A stretch of 64,000 nt of DNA from an uncultured Verrucomicrobiota bacterium (lineage in GTDB: Bacteria; Verrucomicrobiota; Verrucomicrobiia; Opitutales; Seribacteraceae): positions 62,001 to 126,000 of the forward strand of contig CACMBV010000001.1 of NCBI GenBank assembly GCA_902612125.1, in the 5' to 3' direction. The position numbers and the translations under genes are program-made. The notes beneath the pieces were generated by a model that was not told the origin of the DNA, did not search any database, and saw only the letters and a program-made list of their open reading frames with translations. Below are positions 18,392-28,205 of the stretch, piece by piece (the stretch's first letter is position 1; each line of letters starts with the position of its first letter).

Positions 18392-19645
18392 TCAGGCAAA
18401 TACATCCATCACGGGTTTTGCCCTGTCTCCTCCGATTACAAAAGGTCGACCACTTGATGTTTGAAATTTTTCTTTCAGGGGGAGACCCGCAGCCCATCCG
18501 ATAGTCGCATGAAAATCCGGAACTGTAACCGGATCACTTGGTAACGCTCCGTCCTGATCACTGGATCCATGGACATAGCCCTTCTTGACCCCACCACCGG
18601 CCAGGACTGAAGAATAGCAAATGGGGTAATGCCCCCGTCCATTCCCGCTGTACTGAGGCTTACGACCAAACTCCGTGGCAAGTACAACCAATGTTTCATC
18701 AAGTAAACCCCTGTCATCCAAGTCAGAAATCAAGGCAGCGTATGCCTGATCGAGAGGAGGGCTCAAATCTTCCATTTCACTCTCCAGGTTATTATGCATA
18801 TCCCAACCATCGGTTGCCACCTCCACAAACCTGACTCCGGTTTCAACAAGGCGTCGGGCCAACAAGCACCCCTGACCAAATTTATTTAAACCATATTTTT
18901 CACGCGTGGCTTTGTCTTCCTTTGAAATATCGAAGGAATCGAGATCCTTACTTTTGAGTAATCTCAAAGTGTTATCGTAAAATTCACGATAGGACTTAAC
19001 ATTGTCATCCTGGTAGCGAGCAGAAAAAAAGGAACTAAGCTTCTCAGAAAGTTTCAATTTTTTTCCCAGTGCATCACTCCCGCCCTGTGTAGCAATATTT
19101 CTAAGCCCGGTATTAGGATCAAGGATGGGTATAGGACTGTATGCGGTGGGGAAGAAACCATTACCTTGTTTAGGGGAAGTATTGATACAAGCTGAAGAAG
19201 GAAGAGTCTCATGACTGGAACCGAGGTAGTGCTGAGACCATGCCCCAAGATTAGGATGTTTAACAGTATTACGCTGGGCAAAGGCAGTGCGCATGAAGTA
19301 CTGAGCAGGGCCGTGAACTCCAATCTTGGCCGTCATACTCCTGATCAGACAGATTTTATCGGCAATTTTTGCTGTATTTGGCAGATATTCCGTGACCTGA
19401 AAATCTGCTTTTGTTTTAATGGTCTTGCCGGGCCCTTGTGTTTTTCCACTCTTCGGGTCGAAGGTATCAATATGGCTCATTCCTCCCCTGACCTGCAAAA
19501 AGATGATTCTCTTGGCCTTGCCAAATCCATTACCTGCGGCGAGCGAGTTGGAAGCTTTGAGATTTGGCAGAACCGTCAACCCGAAGGCACCAAGGGCACA
19601 TTGTTCAACAAATTGTCTTCTGGAATAATGTAAAGCTTTCATCAT
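18392..19645 (-). CDS. DUF1501 protein with Tat signal
   Basis: 417 residues from the ATG at 19645 (a second ATG follows at 19642); upstream codons would overlap the previous stop. A Tat-type leader (SRRQFVEQCALGAFGLTVL) comes first. Family blocks follow: FLQVRGGMSHIDTFDPK near 50, GVHGPAQY near 108, LVETGVRFVEVATDGWDMHNN near 265, ATEFGRKP near 325, and AGGGVKKGYVHGSSD near 350. The fold is alkaline-phosphatase/sulfatase-like, but the formylglycine motif is lacking and the biochemical activity is unknown. It follows the DUF1549/DUF1553 gene by 16 bases. These two families nearly always travel together in planctomycetes and Verrucomicrobia and are assumed to work together at the periplasmic face. 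Confidence 0.93.
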   Translation of the reverse strand: MMKALHYSRRQFVEQCALGAFGLTVLPNLKASNSLAAGNGFGKAKRIIFLQVRGGMSHIDTFDPKSGKTQGPGKTIKTKADFQVTEYLPNTAKIADKICLIRSMTAKIGVHGPAQYFMRTAFAQRNTVKHPNLGAWSQHYLGSSHETLPSSACINTSPKQGNGFFPTAYSPIPILDPNTGLRNIATQGGSDALGKKLKLSEKLSSFFSARYQDDNVKSYREFYDNTLRLLKSKDLDSFDISKEDKATREKYGLNKFGQGCLLARRLVETGVRFVEVATDGWDMHNNLESEMEDLSPPLDQAYAALISDLDDRGLLDETLVVLATEFGRKPQYSGNGRGHYPICYSSVLAGGGVKKGYVHGSSDQDGALPSDPVTVPDFHATIGWAAGLPLKEKFQTSSGRPFVIGGDRAKPVMDVFA

Positions 19646-19661
19646 GTAGTCTTTGGTTGAT

Positions 19662-21662
19662 TTACTGAACAAAAAGAAATTCAGTTGAATTGAAAAGGGC
19701 CCAGGTTAGGTCCTCTTTCTTCATTCCTTCTGCAATTGCCTGCTCAATGGTATTCATCTCATTAGGAGTAGGTGGTCGAGAAAAAAAACTTAAAAAAAGG
19801 AACTGAACGGCGGACTTAAAATCACCAGACCTTTTAAGCATCTTTGAAAGCCTGGCTTCGCGATTATATAATAGATTCTGCACCTCTCCATTCATCAACA
19901 TTAGTGACTGGGGTATACTTCCCTCGACACTGGAATCATTTACCAAATCACGGGAAGACTGACCAAACATCCTCAGAAAATGATTATCCGGTGCAGGTTG
20001 AGATAGTTCAGAAGCCCTTAAGAGAAATTCGTCATTCATTTTAATAGGGCGTTTACCATCGACAAAGTCCGCTTCGACAATTCTCTGGTTTGATTTCAAA
20101 TAACCATTTTTTTTCATCAATAGGACTTTCTCCCGAACTTCATCTGGATTCATTTGTTCATAAGGAAAATCAAAACGGGTAACCCTGTTTGATCGATCGA
20201 CTTTATAATCATCAAGGGAAGTACCCAAAACCAGTGCAAGAATTGAGTCCCAGGTTTGCTCGGCTGACATTCTCCTAAGGATTGGTCCGGGGAAAAGATA
20301 ATTTTCGGAATCTCCAGAACTGGGGGTTACGCTGGAAATTGCCTGATAAGCTTTGGAATTCAGAATTACTCGCTGAAACTCCCTCAAATCAAAATCTGCC
20401 GCCACCATGACTTTCCCAAGTAATTGAAGTAATTCAGGATTGGAAGCTTTGGTAAGGTCGTCCAAGTCCTCCAATGGTTCCTGCACTCCCAAACCAAAAA
20501 ATCTTTTCCACAAACGATTGGCGATGGCGATGGCAAATCTTGGATTTTCCCTGTGGGTAAGCCATTCAGCAAAATTCTCTCTTAATTTATCTGGGTCTTT
20601 TTCATTCACCTCCACAGTTAGTTCCTCATCTCCCCAAATAAACAGCAAGGGATCAACCGAACTACCCGGCTCTACATCGCTGTATGCATAATCATCCGGA
20701 AACTTCAATGTCTGAGCTGATTTCGTGTGAACTCGGGCTAGGTTTTGAGCCACCGCGGAGGCAACATCCTGCTTGGTAATACTTCCGTCCGGTAACCTTA
20801 ATTTATTACCCACTTTACGCGGGTCGCGGTCACTCACATCAGTCGCTCCAAAGAAAGCGGCCAATTCATAAAATTCACGTTGAGTCCAGTCAGCCAAGGG
20901 ATGATCATGACACTGAGCGCAGGATACATTGGCACTTAGAAAGATATTTAATGTATTGGAGAGATTATCAAGTGGCATACCCGGATCCCTAAGCAAATAG
21001 CCCGTAGGACCTGAACTGGCCAATGAGCCCTCCGCGGTGAGCATCACATAGACCATGTCGTTCCATGGGGTATTTTGGGCGATTTGATCCTTTAACCATC
21101 TTTCATAATGGTTGAAGTTGCTCCTCCTTAATTTGCTTCGGTGTCTCAGCAGATCTGCCATCCAGTTAAAAAGATGTGATCGATACCCATCACTGATCAG
21201 GAGTCGGTCTATCAGCTTCCTGCGTTTTTCAGAGTCTTTATTATTTAGAAAATCACGGGCTTCCTCATCCGTTGGGATACGGCCCGCGACATCCAAATAG
21301 ACCCTCCTTACAAAAACAAAATCATCAGTTTGTTTATTTGGCTGGATACCATTTTTGAGTAGAGCACCTCCCACCGTACGATCAATCCAAAGGGATGCCG
21401 ACTTGATCTGATCAATCGACATCTGAAAGTTTTGATTCGGCTCGATTTGAGGAGAATTACCTTTGGGAGCGAGCCCTGCAATTTGTGTAAGAGAAATAGA
21501 ATCATCTTTTTTAGCCTCCCTACCCTCCCGATTCTTTTTCTTTTCCTTCCTCTTCGATTCAGTTCTCTTTTTCGGATCAGTGGGTTCAGCACTTAAAAAA
21601 CCAACGACTCCAAAATTAGAGTAGCAAAGTAGAATAAGAATTGAGATAAAAAGGTGTTTCAT
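19662..21662 (-). CDS. DUF1549/DUF1553 protein
   Basis: 666 residues with a signal peptide (about 1-25) and then a very basic, low-complexity KRKEKKKNREGREAKK stretch, which is unusual for an exported protein. The DUF1549 part (about 85-290) contains FVRRVYLDVAGRIPT and the heme-like CAQCHDHP box near 249. The DUF1553 part (about 360-640) contains NRLWKRFFGLGV and GSIPQSLMLMNGE. CAQCH fits a CxxCH heme c site, although heme binding in this family is not firmly established to my knowledge. It is the upstream partner of the DUF1501 gene. Unlike many relatives it lacks an N-terminal cytochrome or PSD domain. Confidence 0.93.
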   Translation of the reverse strand: MKHLFISILILLCYSNFGVVGFLSAEPTDPKKRTESKRKEKKKNREGREAKKDDSISLTQIAGLAPKGNSPQIEPNQNFQMSIDQIKSASLWIDRTVGGALLKNGIQPNKQTDDFVFVRRVYLDVAGRIPTDEEARDFLNNKDSEKRRKLIDRLLISDGYRSHLFNWMADLLRHRSKLRRSNFNHYERWLKDQIAQNTPWNDMVYVMLTAEGSLASSGPTGYLLRDPGMPLDNLSNTLNIFLSANVSCAQCHDHPLADWTQREFYELAAFFGATDVSDRDPRKVGNKLRLPDGSITKQDVASAVAQNLARVHTKSAQTLKFPDDYAYSDVEPGSSVDPLLFIWGDEELTVEVNEKDPDKLRENFAEWLTHRENPRFAIAIANRLWKRFFGLGVQEPLEDLDDLTKASNPELLQLLGKVMVAADFDLREFQRVILNSKAYQAISSVTPSSGDSENYLFPGPILRRMSAEQTWDSILALVLGTSLDDYKVDRSNRVTRFDFPYEQMNPDEVREKVLLMKKNGYLKSNQRIVEADFVDGKRPIKMNDEFLLRASELSQPAPDNHFLRMFGQSSRDLVNDSSVEGSIPQSLMLMNGEVQNLLYNREARLSKMLKRSGDFKSAVQFLFLSFFSRPPTPNEMNTIEQAIAEGMKKEDLTWALFNSTEFLFVQ

Positions 21663-21842
21663 TGCAGATGTTAGAAAGTTTTAAAACTTACATGTATTTA
21701 AAATTAAAAAGCTTACGAACAATTTTGAAAGCTTTATTTCTTTTTTCACATTGCCAAACTGGACAAGCAAATGAGGCTTAATAACCAGGAAACCGGTATT
21801 CATTATCTATTCATAACTTCTAAATAAAATGAAAGTTACAAA

Positions 21843-21880
21843 ATAAAAAATCCTGCCCCTGAAATCTCCAAGGCAGGATT
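21843..21880 (-). terminator. Intrinsic terminator of the 1502-residue protein gene
   Basis: A nine-pair stem (AATCCTGCC at 21849-21857 with GGCAGGATT at 21872-21880) encloses a 14-base loop. On the - strand it is followed by an AT-rich T-run (TTTTTTATTT). It lies 25 bases past the stop at 21905, where a terminator for the gene reading leftward is expected. The rest of 21663-21842 is AT-rich and probably holds the promoter of the DUF1549/1553 gene. Confidence 0.8.
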
Positions 21881-21904
21881 AATATTTAAATAACTCAAAA
21901 CACC

Positions 21905-24900
21905 CTAACGGACTTTCATGACCCCACGCATCAGAATATGATGTCCAGGGAACGTGCAGACATATGGATAATCACCTTTGGCAGTCGGAGCCGTAAAGTT
22001 CATTTCCTCTTCCTTGCCGTGGTCCACAAGCTGGGATGCCCAAAGAACATCTTCGGTCTCGGGAACAAATGCCATGGCAAAACCCTGCGCACCTAAGGAA
22101 AGTGCCTGCTGGGCAACCGTGTCTGCTTTATTGGGCTTGGTTACGACTAAGTTGTGCGGCATGAAGTCAGGGTTCGCAAAAATGAGTTTCACATTCTTGC
22201 CGGGCTTTGCGGTGAACTCATTGATATCGTACTTCATTTTTTCAACCACCGTACCAATCCGGATGGTTAATAGGTCGTCGGTATCAGAAATGACTCCTGA
22301 CTTTTCTGCAACCACTTCCACTTCCTCTTCCACCACTTGGGAACCTTTTGCGGGATCGGCGTTATACCAGTGATGCTGAACCGTAAGGGCGGCCATGCGG
22401 GCATGTGGATGTGGAGATTTGAGCATATCATTGAGCAGCCTACCATTTCTACGGTTATGCTGCTGGTGAACCCATAGCGCTTCCATAAGATGATGAGCAT
22501 CCTCCTTCTTCTGAGGGTCGAACTGTTGAATCCATCTTTGTGTAGCCTTGATCACCTCATCGGTGTTGCGTTCGCTTAATTCAACACGTGTACGATGACG
22601 AACACCATCCACGGGATGTTTTAGATTATCCAGAAGATTTTCAATGGGCTGGCCATCTATTTTAACTGATTTCTGCAAGGGCTTTTGGGCATAACTTACA
22701 CGGAATATTCGTCCATGCTTATGATCGCGATTGGGATCACGAACATTGTGTTGCATGTGACCGATTATCACATTTTGCCAGTCGGATACATAAAGGGCTC
22801 CGTCTTCTCCGAAAATAGCATCGGTGGGTCTGAAGTTCTTGTCACCACTTAAAAGAAACCCTTCAGCCTCTTCCTCCTGTTTTGAGCCATCGGCCAGCGT
22901 CTTCGTGACTTTGAGTCTTTGGCCGTTTGGTGTGCCCCAGACTTCACCCAGTTTGGTTTGCTCCACTACCTTCTTTGCGTCCTTTCCACGGCCCACGGTT
23001 TTGGTAAGTTCATACCCGCCATCCCGATGAAGTTTGTACTGTTTAATGCCAAGAAAACCTATGGAATTACAGATAAGAAAGTCTCCCTGCATATCCTCTG
23101 GAAAATTATCACTGGACAGAATTTCACAGGCAGGAACTGGACGAACCTCTTTATTCAAAAGAGAGAACATCTTCCATCCCTTGCCATCTGGACGAACCTG
23201 ATACGGACGACCGCCTGTTCCATCCGTGGCGTATTGATAACCCCAATAGTCAAAGGCTATTCCGTGAGGATTCGGGCTATTTCCGCCGTGCAGAGCAATA
23301 GTGTATCGACGAGGATCAAACCGATACATCGCTGAAGAGCCTGTGGCCAAGGAAGGTCCCCACGGGTGTTCATAGTTATTCTGTAAGAAGATTCCGCTTT
23401 GCCAATAGATACCCCCATCTGGCCCAAAAATGAGATTGTTGGCCGCGTGATGAGTGTCTGAGGTGCCAAGTCCTTGGAAGATCACAAAACGCTCGTCCGC
23501 TCTGTCGTCGCCGTCATTATCACGCAAAAAGACCAAGTCCGGTCCTGAAGTGACCAACACCCCGCCATTCCAAAATTCAAAACCCAATGGATTATGCACC
23601 CTTGCAAATTCAATTACGCGATCCGCCCTTCCATCTCCGTTATCATCCGGAAGAATCAGCAGGGCGTCATTCATTTCCTTCATGGGTTCCCACATGGGAT
23701 AAGTCGGCCAAGCCGCAGCCCACAATCGGCCCTTGGTATCGACCTGCATCTGCACCGGGTTAATCAATTGAGGAAATTGCTTCTCATCCGCGAAAACATT
23801 CACCTCAAAACCATCCCGGACTGCAAAGCGGTTGTTACTTGCTTCAGGACTTAAATATTTAGTGGTTCCTTCCTTTCCTGGATTGGAGCTACGACTTCCT
23901 CCGCCCACATTCGAAACGACCTTGATGGGTACCGGAACATTACTGTCATTTACTTTATATTTTTTACCTTGAGCAGTGGCCCAGATCAGTTTGTCACGAT
24001 TCGCTGTTAACACATCGCGCATTACCAATTCATGCTGGAGGACTTCCGCATTGGATTGATCATCCACAAAACGCAAATTCGATCTACCTCCCCAAATATC
24101 GTTTCCATCAGTTGCCCGATATCGGTTAAACCAATGCAGGTTCTTTTCAAGGACTGCCAGTCTTAGATCTTCCAGTTTGCCATAGTCAGCCACCTCAGTT
24201 CCGAGCAATGCCTGGGCAATGATTTGGCCAAGTTTCCGATTTCCCAATTCATTCAAATGAACACCATTCAAAGTCAGCGGTTCTTTACTTAACTGATATA
24301 GTTTCTGGGTTGGATCGAATAAGTTCACATAGGCAACCCCCGCTTCTTCTGCAGCTTTTTCCGTTGCCTTGGCAAAGGCTGCCAAATTTCGGTTATGAGC
24401 TTTTCCGCGGGGAAGATTGGGTGTTTTCAAATCCTCAAAGGCAATCGGACTGAAGAGAACAATACGGGGAAAGTCTTTCCCATTGGGCTGATAACTTCTA
24501 ACTTTTTGCACAAAATCGATCAAAAGCTTTTTGTGACTTTCAGTTTCTTGTGGTCCGGAGAATGATTCATTGTAACCAAACATAGCCCAGACCACATCAG
24601 CCTTCACATGCTGCAGGTATTGATCCATGGGTGTAAAACCCTTGCTTCTTGGATGATAATTGGGTCGATCCCCTGAAAGAGACATATTCCGGAAGGATAC
24701 ATCCAGTCCATGTAATCCGCTCTGTAGAAAGGTTTCCGTCCAGCCATCGTGTTGCATGCGGTCGGCTAAACCATTGCCCAGGATAGCGACCGTATCACCC
24801 TTTTTAAAACTGAAGGGCGATGGGTCACGATAATCACTTGGCACCTCAACCGCCTCTTTTCGAGTACCTGTAGCCGGGGGAGCTTCTTTTTTACCATTGT

Positions 24901-26413
24901 AAGTCAAAAAGGTTACTTCACCCTTCTTTTTAAGATCAAAAACAATCCGTTGTGCTCCGCGAACTTTGGATCTTTCAAATACTTTTTTCCGATTCTCATC
25001 CAAAAACTCGACTTTGAAATTGTTCAACCGACTTTCTAAACCTTTACGATTCCATACCTCAATTTTCTCAACGGGTAAACTTTTTCCCAGATCTACTTCC
25101 CACCATGGCCCGGTAGAACCAGACCCATCGGTATGGGTTTGACCACCCCCATTCCAATCCGGATTTTTATTTCCATCTATACCTCTTGAAGCAATTCCAC
25201 CCGAGCCCAAGCTCGATTGCTTGGCTTTTCCAGTCCGGGCCACATTCTTTCCATCGCTTAGGATTTCCACTTCATTAAGGGTCAGGATTTTATTGTCCCC
25301 GGGAACAGTAATTCGCAAAAAACGCCCCATGGGTAGGGAACTCTGAGGGGAAGCTTGAGGAGCCGGGCTTTGGACATTTGGATAACCGGGAATCGGGCTA
25401 TCCAGTTTTACATAAACCAAGGGGTTAAGGCCCTTAACCTCTCCCCGGTTTTTGAAGGTCGAGGGTTTGTAGGGCCCAACAAAATCAATTTTAGAATCAC
25501 CTTTGATATGTTTCTCTAAGCCAACGGACCAATAAATCCCATTGATGATCATTCTACGATAACCGGAATTTAAAATGTCCTCAGATGCACCGTAAAGGGA
25601 GGTAAAAACCCTACCCTTTTTCCCATCTTTACCCTTATAATGACGGGTCCATTCACTGGCCATAGGCGGCTTGGTTTTGTCAGCGGCACCATCGGGTTTC
25701 ATCGTCATAAGCGGCTGGGCCATGGTCAGAATATCCCAATCCTTTTGAGCTTCCGCATTGTAACCGCCGGCATGCACATGAATCTTAGATACTCCCCGAA
25801 GAATGGGATGAGTTTTCTTTGCCGGAACCATATCAATCCTGGTACTCTGCTGATGATTTTTTCCGTAGTGCCCCACCCAGCTTTGCCCAAGGACCTGATG
25901 ACCAAACCCGGCGTGATAGTCTTTACCATCATACCGGAAATGATATTTGTAATAGGGATCCTCTTTATCCTTGTAGTTAAATCCGTGAGTGGATGTACGA
26001 AGGCCGACAACCGGACCGGCTCTATTTAAATAATCATCAATATGCTTCATCTGCTCGGGTGGCAGGGCCAGAAAGCGGGTAAAGATAATCATACCATCCG
26101 CATCTTTTAATGCTTCCAGTCCCGGAATGTTTGAAGCTCCTGCTTCAATTTCCCCTTTTGAATTCAGCCCGAACAATACCGTGCAATCAAAGCCATGATG
26201 GACCGCGAGGATGCGGGCCAGAGCTGGTAAGGTTTCCTCAGCCCGATATTCGTGATCACTGGCCACGAAAACCAGCTTTTTTCCCTTGGACAGGTTCTGG
26301 GCTTGGTAAATAACGGGGTTAGCCGAAGCTATCACGGCAGAATGTAGCATGATCGCTAAAATCAAGAATCGGCGTGAAAGAAGGGAGGATAGACCAGTCT
26401 TTGTACTAGACAT
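21905..26413 (-). CDS. Five-module protein: ThuA, discoidin-like, SGNH-like, propeller, azurin
   Basis: 1502 residues from the ATG at 26413; an earlier in-frame start adds 18 residues and spoils the signal peptide. After export (about 1-31) the modules are: a ThuA-like domain (about 45-295); an F5/8-C discoidin-like carbohydrate-binding domain (360-495); an SGNH/GDSL-like domain (530-735) whose nucleophile block reads LGNGLADRM and whose last block reads [10 protein letters not shown]; a 'membrane-bound dehydrogenase' beta-propeller (855-1240) with repeated DxDGDGRAD-like loops; a HEAT-like helical segment (1245-1360); and an azurin/plastocyanin domain (1380-1502). Copper ligands are H1420, C1486, H1491 and M1495. 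Many relatives end in a cytochrome c instead. It likely binds glycans, oxidises a sugar and passes electrons to copper. Confidence 0.88.
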   Translation of the reverse strand: MSSTKTGLSSLLSRRFLILAIMLHSAVIASANPVIYQAQNLSKGKKLVFVASDHEYRAEETLPALARILAVHHGFDCTVLFGLNSKGEIEAGASNIPGLEALKDADGMIIFTRFLALPPEQMKHIDDYLNRAGPVVGLRTSTHGFNYKDKEDPYYKYHFRYDGKDYHAGFGHQVLGQSWVGHYGKNHQQSTRIDMVPAKKTHPILRGVSKIHVHAGGYNAEAQKDWDILTMAQPLMTMKPDGAADKTKPPMASEWTRHYKGKDGKKGRVFTSLYGASEDILNSGYRRMIINGIYWSVGLEKHIKGDSKIDFVGPYKPSTFKNRGEVKGLNPLVYVKLDSPIPGYPNVQSPAPQASPQSSLPMGRFLRITVPGDNKILTLNEVEILSDGKNVARTGKAKQSSLGSGGIASRGIDGNKNPDWNGGGQTHTDGSGSTGPWWEVDLGKSLPVEKIEVWNRKGLESRLNNFKVEFLDENRKKVFERSKVRGAQRIVFDLKKKGEVTFLTYNGKKEAPPATGTRKEAVEVPSDYRDPSPFSFKKGDTVAILGNGLADRMQHDGWTETFLQSGLHGLDVSFRNMSLSGDRPNYHPRSKGFTPMDQYLQHVKADVVWAMFGYNESFSGPQETESHKKLLIDFVQKVRSYQPNGKDFPRIVLFSPIAFEDLKTPNLPRGKAHNRNLAAFAKATEKAAEEAGVAYVNLFDPTQKLYQLSKEPLTLNGVHLNELGNRKLGQIIAQALLGTEVADYGKLEDLRLAVLEKNLHWFNRYRATDGNDIWGGRSNLRFVDDQSNAEVLQHELVMRDVLTANRDKLIWATAQGKKYKVNDSNVPVPIKVVSNVGGGSRSSNPGKEGTTKYLSPEASNNRFAVRDGFEVNVFADEKQFPQLINPVQMQVDTKGRLWAAAWPTYPMWEPMKEMNDALLILPDDNGDGRADRVIEFARVHNPLGFEFWNGGVLVTSGPDLVFLRDNDGDDRADERFVIFQGLGTSDTHHAANNLIFGPDGGIYWQSGIFLQNNYEHPWGPSLATGSSAMYRFDPRRYTIALHGGNSPNPHGIAFDYWGYQYATDGTGGRPYQVRPDGKGWKMFSLLNKEVRPVPACEILSSDNFPEDMQGDFLICNSIGFLGIKQYKLHRDGGYELTKTVGRGKDAKKVVEQTKLGEVWGTPNGQRLKVTKTLADGSKQEEEAEGFLLSGDKNFRPTDAIFGEDGALYVSDWQNVIIGHMQHNVRDPNRDHKHGRIFRVSYAQKPLQKSVKIDGQPIENLLDNLKHPVDGVRHRTRVELSERNTDEVIKATQRWIQQFDPQKKEDAHHLMEALWVHQQHNRRNGRLLNDMLKSPHPHARMAALTVQHHWYNADPAKGSQVVEEEVEVVAEKSGVISDTDDLLTIRIGTVVEKMKYDINEFTAKPGKNVKLIFANPDFMPHNLVVTKPNKADTVAQQALSLGAQGFAMAFVPETEDVLWASQLVDHGKEEEMNFTAPTAKGDYPYVCTFPGHHILMRGVMKVR

Positions 26414-26576
26414 AATAAAATGTAGGATTAAGTAATGGGCGATTAATTGAGCAAATAGCCACAACAAATTAAATTACCCCTCTAGACAACGAGAAATCCC
26501 TCCATTTAAAAAACAATTATGAAAGGCAAGTCTCCCTAATGACTGGATAAGCCATCGTTAAAACTACTCATGGGAT

Positions 26577-28025
26577 CTATTTTTTACTTTTCCAAAGAAC
26601 GATATCTTTCACATCATTACAGGATTCAATCCCGTCAGTACTTCGACCTTTTAGAACATCACGCCTCAGGTTATAAAGTAGTTTTTCAACAATTGGAGAT
26701 TTTTCAGAATAAAGATTTTTCTGTTCCGCTTCGTCCTTGCTCATATCATACAATTGTGCGGTAGGTGAACCTTCCTTCACCTGATTTTCTTTGGGCGAAC
26801 TCCACCCTCCTGATGCTTTGGCCAAAAGTAACTTCCACCTGCCCATTCGGTAGGCAAAATGCCCGCTTATGGAATGATGAATCACTCCCTTCCTCGAAGA
26901 TATTATTTTTTTTTCGAACAGGGCGGGGAGGAAGCTCACGCTGTCTTCGCAACTTTTTTTAGGTGGGGACATTTTTAAAATATCCGCAACCGTTGCATAA
27001 AGATCAGTTAGGCAGATTAATTGATCCGACTGGCTGCCTCTTTTCACTTTACCCGGCCACTTGACAATGAATGGAATCCGATGGCCACCATCCCAAAGAT
27101 CCGCTTTGGAGCCGCGCAAATGAGCACTCACCTTATGACCTTTTTGGGCCAGGTTAGTGATGCCCGCTGCTTTTGAACATCCATTATCACTGGTGAAGAT
27201 GATCAAGGTGTTATCCTCCTGCTTTGTTCTCTGTAAAGTCTTGCGTATTTCCCCCATCACATGGTCCGTCTCCATCACAAAATCACCATATGCACCCAAG
27301 CCGCTTTTCCCCTGCCATTTTTTCGTGGGGAGGATAGGCGTATGGGGCGATCCTAGCGGAAGATATAAGAAGAAAGGTTTTTTCTTATCCTTTCTCGATT
27401 CAATATACTTTACAGATTCCCGGGTGAGCCGGGGAAGCATACGGATGGGGTCTTCATGCTTGACCACTTGATTGTTAATAATCACAGCCTCCATATTTCT
27501 GGCATGGTGAAACCCATGAAAAAAATCAAACCCGCGATGGATGGGCCCGTCAGGTATTTTCGCTCCCACAGGAGGACTCCTGTATTGGCTCCTTTCATAT
27601 TCATCACCGCTGATTGGATCCAAATATCGGAAATTTAAATGCCATTTTCCAATAATTGCCGTGTGATAGCCATTTTTCGTAAGAAAAGTAGCCACTGTCG
27701 GCCTATCCCTGGAAATTAGACAGGGTGCAAAACCCTGAACGACCCCGCTTTGCAACTTGGTCCGCCAACTGTACCGACCGGTCATCACCCCGTATCGGGT
27801 AGGCGTGCAGACGGAGGAACCTGAGTGGGCATCGGTAAAAGTCATACCCTCGGAAGCCAACCGATCCACATGAGGGGTTGGAATCTTACCATTTTCCGGA
27901 TTGAGGCATTGCACATCGCCATATCCCAAGTCATCACAGATTAGATAAATAATATTGGGTTTGGTAGCTCCCAACAGAACTCCATGCAGGCAAAAGAAAT
28001 AACAAATCAAAAAAAGGTGGATCAT
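26577..28025 (-). CDS. Type I sulfatase, CTPTR site
   Basis: 482 residues with a short signal peptide (about 1-20). The metal DD is at 31-32, the active site C73-T-P-T-R-Y is classical, and the catalytic block is GKWHLNFRY. The second metal block is TSDNGCSK. The GSSVCTPTRYGVMTGRYSWR region and the YGDFVMETD helix near 263 are shared with the sulfatases at 45944-47473 and 60054-61544, so these three form one subgroup. An AAGGG Shine-Dalgarno-like element lies about six bases before the ATG. It is divergent from the 10 kb protease gene, and 180 bases separate the two starts. Confidence 0.93.
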   Translation of the reverse strand: MIHLFLICYFFCLHGVLLGATKPNIIYLICDDLGYGDVQCLNPENGKIPTPHVDRLASEGMTFTDAHSGSSVCTPTRYGVMTGRYSWRTKLQSGVVQGFAPCLISRDRPTVATFLTKNGYHTAIIGKWHLNFRYLDPISGDEYERSQYRSPPVGAKIPDGPIHRGFDFFHGFHHARNMEAVIINNQVVKHEDPIRMLPRLTRESVKYIESRKDKKKPFFLYLPLGSPHTPILPTKKWQGKSGLGAYGDFVMETDHVMGEIRKTLQRTKQEDNTLIIFTSDNGCSKAAGITNLAQKGHKVSAHLRGSKADLWDGGHRIPFIVKWPGKVKRGSQSDQLICLTDLYATVADILKMSPPKKSCEDSVSFLPALFEKKIISSRKGVIHHSISGHFAYRMGRWKLLLAKASGGWSSPKENQVKEGSPTAQLYDMSKDEAEQKNLYSEKSPIVEKLLYNLRRDVLKGRSTDGIESCNDVKDIVLWKSKK

Positions 28026-28205
28026 CTAACCCTTCTTCAAAAGGGCTTACTTGAAAGCAAGCCAATACAATCTCCCCAACGATATTAAGATTTTTATCGA
28101 ATAGCCAGAATATCATAGAATTTATAAAAAATTCAAATTTAGACTTGCGTTACTCTTTTACTTATGTATTTAGTGTATTTATATTTCCTAACTAAATACC
28201 TATAT

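Noticed and set aside
28055-28075. A GGCTT/AAGCC hairpin as a terminator between the divergent genes
   Set aside because: The stem is only five pairs, there is no T-run on either strand, and a terminator is not expected between divergent starts.
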